This document shows positions 33,193 to 45,450 of a stretch of 64,000 nucleotides of DNA, piece after piece (position 1 is the stretch's first letter; each line of letters begins with the position of its first letter). The stretch is taken from assembly GCF_024586455.1 (NCBI RefSeq), contig NC_065923.1, positions 2,669,501-2,733,500 on the forward strand. The letters run 5' to 3'. The position numbers and the translations under genes were made by a program. The notes beneath the pieces were generated by a model. It was not told the origin of the DNA, did not search any database, and worked only from the letters and a program-made list of their open reading frames with translations. This DNA is from Bactrocera neohumeralis. Its lineage: Eukaryota > Arthropoda > Insecta > Diptera > Tephritidae.

Positions 33193-33702
33193 CCAAGCGA
33201 AGTCAGGTCTTTCTCCACTTGGTCCTTCCAACGGAGTGGAGGTCTTCCTCTTCCTCTGCTTCCCCCGGCGGGTACTGCGTCGAATACTTTCAGAGCTGGA
33301 GTGTTTTCATCCATCCGGACAACATGACCTAGCCAGCGTAGCCGCTGTCTTTTAATTCGCTGAACTATGTCAATGTCGTCGTATATCTCGTACAGCTCAT
33401 CGTTCCATCGAATGCGATATTCGCCGTGGCCAATGCGCAAAGGACCATAAATCTTTCGCAGAATTTTTCTCTCGAAAACTCGTAACGTCGACTCAACGGT
33501 TGTTGTCATCGCCCAAGCCTCTGCACCATACAACAGGACGGGAATTATGAGCGACTTTAGCTTTTGTTCGTCGAGAGAGGACTTTACTTTTCAATTGCCC
33601 ACTCAGTCCGAAGTAGCACCTGTTGGCAAGAGCAATCCTGCGTTGGATTTCCAGGCAGACATTGTTGGTGGTGTTAATGCTGGTTCCTAAATAGACGAAA
33701 TT
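33193..33702 (-). mobile_element. RTE-type non-LTR retrotransposon, copy 3 (internal fragment)
   Basis: It aligns with about 17652-18167 of copy 2 and includes neither the 3' tail nor the 5' part. There is a short deletion near 33557, where GCGACTTTAGCTTTTG replaces GCGACTTATAGAGTTTAG. Both ends fall inside the coding region, so this is a remnant broken by later deletion or rearrangement, or captured by DNA repair, rather than an intact target-primed insertion. Confidence 0.92.
33193..33702 (-). pseudogene. RTE C-terminal domain fragment (copy 3)
   Basis: The open frame from 33533 leftward reads YGAEAWAM, STLRVFERKILRKIYG, NDELYEIYDDIDIVQRI, RLRWLGHVVRMDE and DQVEKDLTSLG. It leaves the element at about 33193 and continues into unrelated sequence before stopping at 33015. 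The element-derived part is close to copy 2 with scattered substitutions. There are no catalytic residues in this portion. Confidence 0.9.
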
Positions 33703-36700
33703 GAATTGAATGAATGTTATTGATGATAATTAGAGGAATAAAATATGACTTTCGGTTCTTTCTTTGCAGTGGTGTCCAATTTTTCCCTCCCGTGGTTGAT
33801 GTTGGCAGTTAGTTAGTCGCTACAAAATGAAAACTATTTCGTCAAAATTAATTCAACTACAAATAATATAATATTTAGCTTGCATTGATAGTCTTTGAAA
33901 TTGTTGTTATTGCTGCATCTAACCTCCCAGTGCAGAAATAAAAATGAAATTATTTTTTTTGTTGGTTTCCATATTGAAAGACTAACTATACGTATTCAAG
34001 AATGTATCTAAAAGATAATTATTTAACGTTCCATTTTAGTTTCGGAGATATTGGTATTATTGCAAAACGATAGCCATAAATACTCAAGTGGCTCTCCCGA
34101 TTAACGATTTTAGAGAGTCTTCTTTAAAGACTTGTCTATGTCTGGAACTAACCGTATCAACAAATTTAGATTTCTGTTTTCTAGAATACCCGCTTTAATT
34201 AACTTTTGTGGAAGCTGATCGCGTTTCCAGTACTGCTTAATCTGTTTCTTTAATTTTCTTCTCGATATATGTATGTGGAGTCTCATATTATGTTCATTGA
34301 GATTTTCAATGAAACTCCTACAACTTTTGTGGAAAAAAGAGCTCTTTAATCACTACAAATGTAAAAATTTGCTTTCTGAGGTAGAAGCCTACTTCGCATC
34401 CTTCTTTTTGTTCTCGACCTGAAAGAAAGAATTGTATAATAGTAATTTAGTTTGATAAAAAGTCCAACTCTGAGTCGAATAGTGCTTAGAAAACAATTTC
34501 TTCCAAATTAAAGCTTCCTAGCAAAATCTCACTCACGATATTTTTAGTCCTAGCTGTTAGAAAAGTACACACGAAGCCGAGAAAATTGGTTAATAATTAA
34601 GTTAAAATCACTTAATAGAGCTAAAAGAGCGATCAACGCAACGAAAATAACTTTCTAAAAGCAAAGTTAAACAAACAAAACTATGCATACGTTGGTGGAA
34701 ATGTGCGCGCACGCTCCTACAAATCTTTATGGACTTCTAAACACACACATCCACGCGCACATATTGCTTTAACTATAACTGTTGTTAGCGCGCCAGCAGT
34801 TAAGAGCATATGAAATGCAGAAGCATCAAGATTCCGCTATGCGAAACACTCTCTATGCATACACACGCAGGCATCGCTAGTTTATATGTGTGTGTGCACA
34901 ACTATGCGCTTGCATTGTTGCATGCAAAGCAGCGCGGCACCGAATGAGGAGAAGAAGTAGAGAGTGAACTTCATTTGGCGCTGAATTTTATGAGCTCTAA
35001 AATAAGCTCTTCGTCGCCTGCATTGCACTTGACGCGCCCCGACAGCGATGCCATGCCAACATAATGGTAACGGTAATGGTAAGTGCAACGCCAACAACAG
35101 TCAGCACTCCTACACACACACACACTCACGCACATTTATATTTATATGCACATACAACATACATACGCTGACTTATCCCATTCGCTGCACGCTTTGGCAT
35201 CAGCGCTGTTTTTAACGATCCCATTTGCTTGACTTGCAACACTTGCGCTGCGCATCTGCCGCTTGGCTGCACTCGTTGCATGGCTGTTGGTTGTCGGCTG
35301 TCGGCTGTGTGTTGGCATTATTTCATTCCGTTGGAGTTATATAGTTTTATTGTGTACGCGTATTCAAATCTCTGTGTCGCGTAGCTGTGCTGACGCCGTT
35401 GTTGATCTGCAACTAAATTGCATGCAACGTTGTGCTTGCAACAATGAACTTAACTAAATAAATGCGAAAAGTGACGGTGTGAAGTTGATGGGACTGTGAC
35501 TCCGTCGCGCTGTTTCTTGGCTGGCGGCGCTACGAACACATCCACACACAAACACATGCATATGTATATACATTCTTGCAACTTGCTGCCAAAACTCGAA
35601 ATGGAACACTCAGCGCACTGAAGGAAATCGTAAGCTGTTGCAAACATAAATGCGGCTGGGGAGCGTGAGCGGACGGAGTGTGTGATGCGTGAAAAATATA
35701 AATGAAGGATACGATGTGAGGTTTGAGAAAATGTTGCCAGCAATGTTGATGACATTAAATTTCTTGTCACTTCCGCTGGCAACGGCGTGCTGCTGGCGAA
35801 TCATGTCGCTGTTGAAGTATATGTGAGCACATATATACTATTTATATACATATATATGTAATACAATATATATACATATTATGTATATCATAATATAGTA
35901 AAGGCGCCGATGCTGTGAATTAACAAGTCCAGCGAAGCTTTAATTTCGTTGAAACAAGGTGAGTCCTCGGCGCTCGAGTAATTTCCTTGCCACCTGCCTT
36001 ACATTAATTGTTAGCACTCAACGCCAGCAGCACTCAATGCTACCAGCGTCTCGCCTTGCCATACACTTTTGTAGCATCTTAGCTTAGCTTGTTAATCCTC
36101 AAATCTTCCACTTGCAACCGTTTCACTCACCATGAGAATCACGCGAGCATACAAGTACACAAACATACATACATACATCCAATTCCATTGTGCATATACA
36201 CAATACAACTGCAAGGAAGCTACGCAAGGTTGCATGCCAAACAAAGCGCAGCTCATCATGGCAACGCTACGCTGCCACAGCAATGTTGCAACATTAAGAA
36301 ATCCATTGAGAATTTTCTTCTCCGACCTGCAGCGAAGCGAAATCGCAAAGGAAGCTGCGCTGTGTAATTTGTATTTTGGCAGCGCTGGTAATACCTGCAC
36401 TGCTCTGCTCTGCTGGGGACTAAGGCAGGTGAATAAGTAGTAGTTCGGAGAAAAAAATCACTATGCTTTCTTTGCTCCGCACTCACGCATAGCAATGTAA
36501 ATATATATGCATGTGTAGATTGAGTTGCATGTAAAGCTTTGTAGATACTTAGCTGATATTATATGGAATTAATTAAGTTATGAGCAGAAGTGTAGCTGCA
36601 AGTGTACATACTTAGGCGAAGTCGAGTATTTTAGTGGAAATTTTCAAAAATTAAATTTGATTAAAAGCAAGAGTACTCAAGCGCTACTTAGGCGCTGCAA

Positions 36701-37359
36701 ATGTTAGCTTGTATGAAAAGACATCTTTTCTCCTTAATATTCTTAATGTTTGATAGCAGAAAAATAAAAGAAGAAGGTGGTTTGAAATGAGAAATATATC
36801 TATATATACATATATATAGCACACTGATTAGTTTGAAGTTCTTACCTGCGTGGGTAAAAAATATACATTTTAAACAATTATAAAATTTTAAAGTAAATCT
36901 TCTTACGAGTTTCCACTCCAAGAAATGCAAAGCTCTGTAACTTGGACAGTCTGGAACATTGTTGATGTTATGCTATTTGGTGGTCATAAAAGCGGTTATT
37001 GGTTGCCATCAACAAAATGATATAAACTCTCAACCCAGTGTTATAGTGAATTCGGAAATATTCTGTAAATAAACCTTCACATAATTGTTCTAATAAACTT
37101 GGCATAACCTTATTAAATTCTTCTTGTTTTCTTCTACTCTTTTTCTTAAAAAAGAAATTTAGAAAATATTTCTCTTAAAGTAATTTTAGAAGAGAGAAAA
37201 CTCTGTAATAAGTAAGCTTTAACCTGTAAGCGGTATGGTATGGTCTTATAGATCAGACAAACATATACCCCAAAAAATCTACATAACATCTAAACAATTA
37301 AAAATATATATGTATATTCTCAACATTTTTAACACACATTTATAGAAAATATTAAAGAA
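33703..37359. other. non-coding spacer with microsatellites
   Basis: No gene is recognised. CA/TG runs occur near 34885-34895 and 35112-35124, and a TA-rich palindromic stretch at about 35820-35895. Open frames at 35263-35457, 35450-35804 and 36089-36495 overlap on both strands and have no domain. The phrase AAACGATAGCCAT near 34066 recurs near 39993. Confidence 0.5.
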
Positions 37360-37365
37360 AATTAA

Positions 37366-37382
37366 CTTCGGCTGCACCGAAG
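37366..37382. repeat. terminal palindrome of family T
   Basis: CTTCGG and CCGAAG arms around a five-base centre form a perfect 6-bp stem. The same feature is decayed at 63482-63500 and 24222-24249, which supports it as the family end. Confidence 0.7.
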
Positions 37383-37527
37383 CACTAACATCTACACAAG
37401 TACTTTTCTTATAACATAAAAGAGATACAATTATTTGTATAGGTTTTGAATGGCTAGTTTGTATGGAAAATGGTATAGTCGACCGGTCTGCCTAATATTT
37501 CGGATTTGCCTTAAACAATAATATTAT

Positions 37528-38060
37528 GTTGTCAAAAAAGTCTTGTGGTATTTTCGCTAGTTGGCGCTGAAAGCGCGTAGTTCTAATTTTATTCGTCGCA
37601 TCGGGTCATGCTATACCTTTTTGGAAAGCTCATTTCAAGCGCTAACACGTGTTTGATTGATTGTCGTTTCTTTTAAGTCGTTCGTGAGTTATAGCGTCGC
37701 AAACATGGAACAAAATAAAGAGAAAATACGACATATTTTACAGTACTTCTACGATAAAGGCAAGAATGCATCTCAAGCAACCAATAAAATTTGTGCAGTT
37801 TATGGACCCGATACAGTTTCCATTTCCACCGCACAACGATGGTTTCGACGTTTTCGTTCTGGTGTAGAGGTGGTCGAAGATGCGCCATGCTCTGGAAGGC
37901 CTGTCGTCGAAAATTGCGATAAAATCGCTGAATTGGTCGAAAGAGACCGGCATAGTAACAGCCGTAGCATCGGTCAAGAGCTGGGCATGAGTCATCAAGA
38001 ATTCATTTCAATTTCAATAAAAAAAAATCAATAAAAATAACGCAAGACTTTTTTGACAAC
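37528..38060 (+). mobile_element. mariner-family transposon, internally deleted copy 3
   Basis: The left inverted repeat GTTGTCAAAAAAGTCTTGTG (37528-37547) matches the right end CGCAAGACTTTTTTGACAAC (38041-38060) with one mismatch. The 533-bp element retains the 5' UTR, the start of the transposase and the 3' end, and lacks the catalytic region. It lies inside a family T copy. The bases just outside the matched repeats differ and a TA duplication is not clear, so the true ends may extend a few bases further. Confidence 0.87.
37705..38034 (+). CDS. truncated mariner transposase: 109-aa DNA-binding-domain protein
   Basis: Starting at the ATG at 37705-37707 (upstream in-frame codons are not ATG), the frame reads MEQNKEKIRHILQYFYDKGK, then NASQATNKICAVYGPDTVSI and AQRWFRRFRSG (first HTH). 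GRPVVE (the AT-hook-like GRP motif) and RSIGQELGMSHQ (second HTH) follow. After SHQ the gene jumps into a low-complexity 3' sequence and stops at 38034. So both helix-turn-helix parts of the paired-like DNA-binding region are present in one unbroken frame, while the whole catalytic domain is missing. Any protein could bind mariner ends but not cut them. Expression is unproven, and it is most simply a deletion derivative. Confidence 0.8.
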   Translation: MEQNKEKIRHILQYFYDKGKNASQATNKICAVYGPDTVSISTAQRWFRRFRSGVEVVEDAPCSGRPVVENCDKIAELVERDRHSNSRSIGQELGMSHQEFISISIKKNQ

Positions 38061-38290
38061 CCCTTATTTCCCAAATTTCATGAAGATATCGTACAAAATA
38101 AACAAGTCTTCCATAGAAGGACTTGATTTCGATCGAGCAGTTTCTAAAGCAGTTGTTTGCTATAGTGATCCGACATTGGCGGTTCCGACAAATAAGTAAC
38201 TTCAAAGGACGTATACAAAATTTGAGGTCGATATCTCAAAAGCTGAGGGAATAGTCCGCGTATAAAAAGTCATATAGACGGATCGGATCG

Positions 38291-39980
38291 TTCGCAACAG
38301 AAAAATTTATATTTAATTATAACTCATTAAACCTAGTTTATTTAACCTCAAATTTTTGTCTCATTCTAAGTTTTTTCCAACCGAATTTCTTTTATCTCTA
38401 TAAAGCTTATTGTCCTAATCTTATTTTATTTTTAATTTTTTGCACTCTTTCATGCTCACATTTCACCTTTCGCTTACTAACATTCTGTGGCACGCAGCAC
38501 ATTCGCTCGCTCCATCTTCGGCGCTTCGTGAGAAAATAAGAAATTTTGTAATTTTAAAATTTCGTGCAACAGCTAGCTAAATATTTTCATTACATTGCTA
38601 CCAACAAACTGTATTTATTTACAAGTTGTCATGTCTACACACTAAAACGACGTTGTGGAGGCAAACCAGCAGAATTCGTGACTGACAATGTTTCACATTT
38701 ATTGCTTTTGCGCTTGGAGTGTATGCGTGTGTTTTTATGTGTGTGATGTGACAACGTGGGCATGCCAAAATATTTGGTTAACGTCATTCTATACATAAGG
38801 TTAAGTGGAATAACAACAATATTAGTAAAGCATAAGCAAAGAGCTCTGCAGTTTTGAGGTCGGTTCTGAAGGTCCGTGACTTTCCGAAAGAAGATCAGAG
38901 GAGAGCTTTTAATGTCATTTTGAAGTTTGCAGAAATATAATTCAAGCATCTATAAAAACCTATATTAAGCTTAGAATTTTGAATTATTTGAACCATTTAA
39001 TACCATCTTATGATATATGTAGTATGGCAATCTGGAAGTATTGGGTCAAGTTTACTCCCACCATGCCTTATTTTTGCTTTGGAATAACCGAGATACTGCT
39101 AAAATAAAATGCCTTTGTTATGGACTAGGTAAATTTGAGCAAGATTAGAAATATAGTATCTCATATTTTGCAAATTATTTTTGTGTAGCCAAGCTTACGA
39201 ACCACGACGTTTTGGGTAACTTGCCAAACGCAAGTGCATTTTCTGCAAAAACAGCCCCAGTTTGCTCGCTCCGAGCATGAACGTACATATGTATGCTCCT
39301 TGTGTTGCTAATCAATTTCAATGTTGTTTACCATGACGTCACCTATGCTGTTCTACACCGGCACTATATTTACCGTTGCATTTCGTCATTTTCGTCGTTC
39401 ATCAGAGTCGCGTGTACGTGCACCAACTTGCAATGTCCTTGTTTCATACATATATGCGCTCTATTATCTTTATATATGTGTGTGCATATGTTTGCCTGCT
39501 AGCACGTAGTTGGATAAATGTTGCAAGTTTCCCGTTGCTTTTCGCGTTGCACGCAGGAAATTAGGAAAAGTCATTTTTTACTTTGCCCTCATACATTATT
39601 CCGCGCATCTTGCTCGTCTACTTCTTTTGCATGTATGTGTGTACACAGTTACAAATACTTATATAAATGCTCGTTTTTAACCTCTTTGTATAACGGTAGC
39701 TGACGTAGATCATATTTAAGGTCCAATTAGTATATACGACATGCCAGTGTCTTATTTGTTTAGCGCTAAGAATAGTTCTGTGAGGTTAGAATTTAAGCGG
39801 TAAAAAGTGTTAAAGCAAGAAAGTGCTGAGGCTAATGGAAAGTTTTCCAATAGTCTACAGGTATATATTTCGGAAGAATCTGCCTCTAAAACTTGCTTAA
39901 GTTTTAAATAGAAATTCCTAATTTTTTTATAAAAAGTATTATTATTTATATTTTTTTTTAACTATTAAATTTGAATATAA
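38291..39980. other. non-coding spacer, nothing recognised
   Basis: No recognised gene. Overlapping frames at 39293-39703 reflect stop-poor sequence. Confidence 0.5.
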
Positions 39981-41129
39981 CTTTTGAATTGGCAAACGAT
40001 AGCCATTCAGGTGGCAACCCACTCCCTTTAAACTATCACCTGTCCCATAGCGCCGCACAGCGCAACTGAACACACGCACAGTGATAGAAATATATAATTT
40101 CCCATTATCGCACGCACCACATTGATTTTAATAAAATCTCTTGCGCGGTTTTTGCCCCTCCGCAACAGAGCTTCTCCACTTTGATATGCCTGCATTTGAA
40201 TTGTTAATTTTATCGAAATCTTTTTTTTCTACGCAAATAGTTTTCATTGCTTTTTGCACCATCATGGTGAAGCCTTCGCGCTCGCATAGGAATTTATTCA
40301 TGGCCTTTTGGAAAGCATATTTAATTATTTGATTTTATTCATTATGTGGCCGCAAAAGGTGCAGCGGCACTATTGAAAAAAGTGTATGTTAAAAACTGAA
40401 ATAAAATTGCCAAAGCGTTCGCCGCGTGTTTTAATTACGATTTTACAATTTCAACAATTTATTGGTATTTGAACAGTTTCACTCCGCGTCTGTGTGTTTG
40501 TATGCACCTGTGTTTGTGCATAATCGTTTCGGCTACAAAGAGATTAAATGGCGCACTTTTTAGTTTAGTTGAATTTGGTTTCGTGTTGTTGTCTGGTGGA
40601 AATTAAATTTCGCTTTGCCAAAGGCTATGTAATAAATTTAATTATCACTTGCAATAGTTCATCGAAATAAAAGTTTGTTGTTTTTTTTCGTGCCTCATAT
40701 GGCCGTTATATTAACCGGAAGGATAGGATGGGCGGCCGTTTTTCAAGGTATTCGGAAAAGTATGATAAAAAAAATGTATTAAAAAAACGACACTTAAAAA
40801 ATCTATTTTTATATATTTTGGTTTAGTTTTTAGCTTATACTCGAACCTTGTAAAAAATTATAATTTTTAATTGTTAAGAAGTTCCAGTTTTTTAATAAAT
40901 TGATAGTATTAGACAATAAAAATTTTGGTATTAATTACTTCAAAAGTTTTTATATTTTAATTTACAAAATTGTACATTTATCTACAAACATTTCAAAAAA
41001 CAAAAAAAAGGAATAAAGTTTCACATTATTTTATCAGTTTGATTCTTAAAAGTTTTCAACTGTCGGTATTGCAAAGAATTTTATTTTAATCACTTTACCC
41101 TATTCTCTTATAAATATTATTTATTCAAT
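39981..41129. other. AT-rich spacer
   Basis: CAGGTGGCAACCC near 40008-40020 is an isolated match to the marker of the tandem repeat downstream. No other feature is recognised. Confidence 0.45.
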
Positions 41130-41520
41130 ATATTTAAACAGGTGGCAACTATTGTAAAAAATATTTATGTTGTTTCTCCATTTTGCTGTAATATTTTTAG
41201 TTTGAATCATTTTTATTTCGATAAACATTTTCCAATAGGTGGCAACTACTAAGTTATCGAACATTTTTAAAATATATACAATTTGTAGGGATTTTAAAAG
41301 CTCTTCAGCTTGCAGTGTTTCTTAACTTGAACCAAATTTTTGTTCAGAATTTGCAAACAGGTGGCAACATCTAAGTGATCGAAAGTGGTAAAAACTCTTC
41401 AAATCTCTAGGCCCGTTAAACCTTCTCCAGTTTGAAGTGTTTCTTAAATGGAACCATTTTTTGTACAAATGTCAAACAGGTGGCACTTCGAAACACTAAC
41501 ATTTTAAAAAACTTAGATTT
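41130..41520. repeat. degenerate tandem repeat, about 100-120 bp unit, marked by GGTGGCAAC
   Basis: GGTGGCAAC occurs at 41141-41149, 41238-41246 and 41360-41368, and GGTGGCAC at 41479-41486 (start-to-start 97, 122 and 119 bp). The units starting at 41238 and 41360 align along their length: GGTGGCAAC, CTAAGTTATCGAA or CTAAGTGATCGAA, CTTC, CAGCTTGCAGTGTTTCTTAA or CAGTTTGAAGTGTTTCTTAA, GAACCA, TTTTTGT, then CAAACAG. This is a diverged satellite-like array of at least three units. Confidence 0.75.
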
Positions 41521-44500
41521 TTAAAATTTTTACCAGGATGGCTGTGATGCTTAAAATTATAATTTGTCTAAAGGAATACACATTATGACTGATAACTGTA
41601 GGCTGTAAAGAATCCCTCTCTCTTTGCCACACACCTCAATTACTGCCATTTTAATTACATAAATCTGTGGAGATTTTCACACTCCAACTCCAGCATATTG
41701 TATTTACATAGATCAATTTTAATCTCCGAAAACAATCTGCACCAGCACCTCCGTGCGCCACTCACGTTCTCTCAATATACAGCAACTGAATTATAATTGC
41801 CTGCCGCAGCTATCGATGGTACTTTCTTGCCACCCAACAGTACTCATTCAACTCAGCTGCATAATCGCATTGTAATTGTAATAAATTTCCAATCAAAATC
41901 TCACACAAACCTCCACCCATTCAACCGCTTCCGACACACAGCCCACTCAGTCGACGCTGAGTGGGAAGTACACAATCATAACGGTTTCAAAACGAAATGA
42001 ATTATTGATTGCTTATAAATTTTTATTACCGCCAGGAATAAAGAATGTGCTTGTGGGCGTTCGGATATTAGCTGTGTATGTGTATGTACGCTGATGCTGG
42101 CGTGTAAATAAGGTGAAGTAAAGCAGGTGAGATAGGTAAGTAAACGGGCATAAAGTTAATGAAATGAAATTTTAAAAGAAACTCGAACTCTTGGTTGAGT
42201 GAGTTTTGGCTGTGAAAGGTGAGAAGCAAGGCGGAGTGACTGCCATTTTGCAGAGTTGAGTACTTGAAGTAAGAGTAGCTGAACTACGTTAAGCATATCA
42301 ATGGATTTGCAAAATCATTTTACTTAATTAAATATGTGCACCAGTGTAATGGTGAGCTATGGTGCTTATTCTAAAGGATTAAAATTTAAATCAGTTAATT
42401 TTAAGTAAGTAAAAATCAAAGCTGAATATAAAAAAGAGAAAATAAGAAATTGATAAAATTTGTCAACCTCGACTTCTTTTAGGTGAATTCTGTCAGAATA
42501 ATATAATTTTTTTTTGTTTTTTCTGATGATCAAAACATGTATTTCAGCAACTAAAAAAATATTTTAAAATTCTTTTCGCTTAAACAATTTTTTTTACCAG
42601 TAAATAAGTTAAGTATCGTAGAGCGTTTCCAAGTTTCCTGAAACTCTTCAAATGTATTGTTCGATACCTCTAAACTTCTATTCCATCACTGATCCCCACT
42701 ATGCCTACAGCCTAAGTCAATGACAACTGCGGTTACTTATACGCCACGTTGCGCCAAATGGCTTCGTGCGTTAAACCTCTGCGTAAGTCACTCGAAAATA
42801 ATATTTACGCAGATATACGCGTATTCGCGTATCATTTACACTTCGTTGAAGATTTTTCAGACATTATGCTTGCCGAGTTGCCGCAGCTTATGCTATTTAT
42901 CTAATGAAAGCGCGAAGCCACAGCCAAGTCGTAAAATAGCACGAAAATCAAAGTTCATTTTTACGTCATTTACTAAAATCAATAGCTTTATAGCCAGGCG
43001 TGGGTAGAGTCGACGAAGGTGAAGCCGTTTTATGATTTATTCATTCATCTTTTTTATGAGTTTTCCGTCATTACTGCTTGGAAAAAGTTTAATCATGCAA
43101 ATTGAGTGGCTGATAATAATAGAAGTAAATATGTATATCTTTAAAAGCATTTAGCTTAGGATAGCATGCATAAGCGTATGAGCAGCGGTAAGTCATAGCG
43201 CCAGATGCGATACCATCAATTTTTCGTGTTGCCATTCGTTTCGTCCCACTGCCAGGGCCATTTATTCGGTCTACTTGCACCTGGTCACATTCTCAGTCAC
43301 ACCAGCTCAGCATTCGGTGCGTGCTATTTGGTCTTAACAAGAAAAATTCATTATTTTCCCGCTTTGCTTTCACCGGAATTTATGCTCGCTATGCGCAGAC
43401 TATGATTTCCACTACCCTTCGTGCGAACAAAATTTTTCTTGGAGCATATTTTAGGCTTGCCGGCACGTGGCTGCGATGGGAAAAAGAATTGAATGCGCCT
43501 CAAACGAAATGCTAACGGAAATATGCTTATTCCGTTCGTTTGTCATAACAAAGGCGTGAAGCGAGGCAGCAGTTCGGGAAGATTGTGTGTGGGAGTAGCC
43601 CATAAATTTTATGTAAGTCAAGTTAGACAATTAAAAGGAAAGTAAAAGTGGTGGTGAGCGAAAGGTGAAAGCACTTCCTTTGGCTTACAATGCGAACAAA
43701 TGTTTGTTTACTCCTGTTCGCCTACAAACACATGCACATACGCCCGTAAGTATGCTTCAGCCTGTTCTTGGCCTGGTTGTATTCGTGATTTTTATCGTTG
43801 ATTTTCCATGTTGTAGTGTGAAAGCATAACACTTGTTCTTGTTGTGGCAGCAATTTTTTATTGCTTTCCGTATTAAATAGCTGCAGTTGTTGTTGTTGTG
43901 ATTATATGCTTTTCACTTTTATTGTAATCATTTTAGGTGCGTGCTAAGAGGTGTTTAACATTTAACTCACCAACATTTCGAAATGATTTTAGGAGGTCAT
44001 CATCGCTGCGCGGGCGTGTGATTGTATCTTACCGTTGTTATACTTAAGCATAACGCTCTGCTTTGCACAGTGTTCAACTACTAAACGATATGCAGGTTTA
44101 TTTATGTACATCGGTGTCCTAAAATAATAATTAAAATTTGCATTTCTAATTACGAGCGTCACAATTAAGTGCTTGTAAAGAGCGGCTACTTCTGCTGTGC
44201 ATACATAAGGAGCTTGAGAAAATAATTACGCATTCCAATTAATTTCGTTTACTGCTTATTGGCTGGCGCTTTAATTATTTCAGTTTGAAGGCGCTCAATT
44301 TGGCTGAGTTGGTACTTGGTGCTTTTATGGCATCTGGAGTCTATAAAATATTCAATTCTCATTAACTCCTAAATTTTTTTTATGGGAAAATAAGCACTAT
44401 TCAGTAAATTTCGAATTGTTGAAGAACCCAATTTTCAATGTGATAACTTGCAATTTTCATATTGAGTGCATATAGGAATTAGCTAAAGTTAAAAAAAAAA

Positions 44501-44539
44501 AAATATTATTAAAATAGGTAAGTAGATGTAACGATAGAA
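41521..44539. other. non-coding spacer, nothing recognised
   Basis: No gene, RNA or repeat can be supported. Frames at 42720-43007 and 43205-43515 lack domains. Confidence 0.5.
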
Positions 44540-45450
44540 GGGCTAGTCCAAATTTTGGTTTTTGGTGAAAAAACCGTATTTTGAAAAAAATTTACTTTTA
44601 TGAGAAGCTTAAAAAATCAAAATATTTATCAAAAAAAATTGTTCATTATCTGGCAAATATATCTTATGTATTGCTGATTTAAGGGGCTATACCTGTGTGA
44701 TACTTTCCAAAAAAAAAAAATTTAATTTACTTTTTCGATAGCTTATATTTCCATAAATATCCTGTGAAATCGGGAAGGTCGTATGTTGAATGGTTTTTGG
44801 ACGGCAGCGTTCTAAAGAGCGACCGGTCAGAAGTGCAAACACATATAAGTGAAACTTTAAACGCGTTTTTGTCGAAACGACATTTTTCAAAATTCCTGGT
44901 GTCATAAATCAAGGAGAAATTGTTCGATCGACTTTAAATTAAAACTGAATATTTTTGAATACATTTACTACACAATGGCCTACGATCTTTTTGATTGAAA
45001 ATTGTCAATTTGGCATTAAAAAAAAAACCCCATTTTTTACTTAAAAAAACGACATTTTTCAAAATTACGCCATTTTGTTAATTTTTGATATTTTTCAAAG
45101 ATCTTAAGTCATTGTATAGGAAATATCTTTAAACTTAATAAACTTTTCTAATTTTTTTGTGTAAGCTACTCATTCGACCGGAATCATGCCAGCAGTTTGG
45201 GCACTTTTTTTTGGCACCTCCGAAGACAGCTCATAACTCCGTTATTCTTCAAAAAAAAAAAATCTTAAAATATAGCTGAAAATATACTTTATTGCGTTCA
45301 AAGAAGTTTGAAATATTCAATCGCGTACTTTCTCTTAAAAAAATTCACGAAAATCGCCTAAATTTTCATGCCCTTAAGGGCGATCAGTCCAGCCGTTTCG
45401 GGTAAATTTTCCTCAGCGACTCTCAACACAGCGTTTAAAGTTGTGTGTGC
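44540..45450. repeat. unidentified poly(A/T)-rich repeat-like block
   Basis: Several runs of 8-12 A or T are interleaved with balanced sequence. ACGACATTTTTCAAAATT occurs at about 44877-44894 and again at about 45049-45066. AAGGGGCTATACC near 44683 and CCCTTAAGGGCGATC near 45371 are possible end motifs. There is no coding capacity (44687-44912 minus has no domain). It resembles an old interspersed repeat, but I cannot assign it. Confidence 0.4.

Larger units (their letters stand above)
37360..38290 (-). mobile_element. interspersed element, family T, copy 4 (split by a mariner)
   Basis: The left end carries the clean palindrome CTTCGGCTGCACCGAAG (37366-37382). Sequence from 37383 to about 37527 and from about 38061 to 38290 reads as one colinear family T copy once the mariner is removed. 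It ends in GATATCTCAAAAGCTGAGGG, CGCGTATAAAAAG and AGACGGATCGG. The orientation is opposite to the 23630 copy. The right boundary is approximate. Confidence 0.65.
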
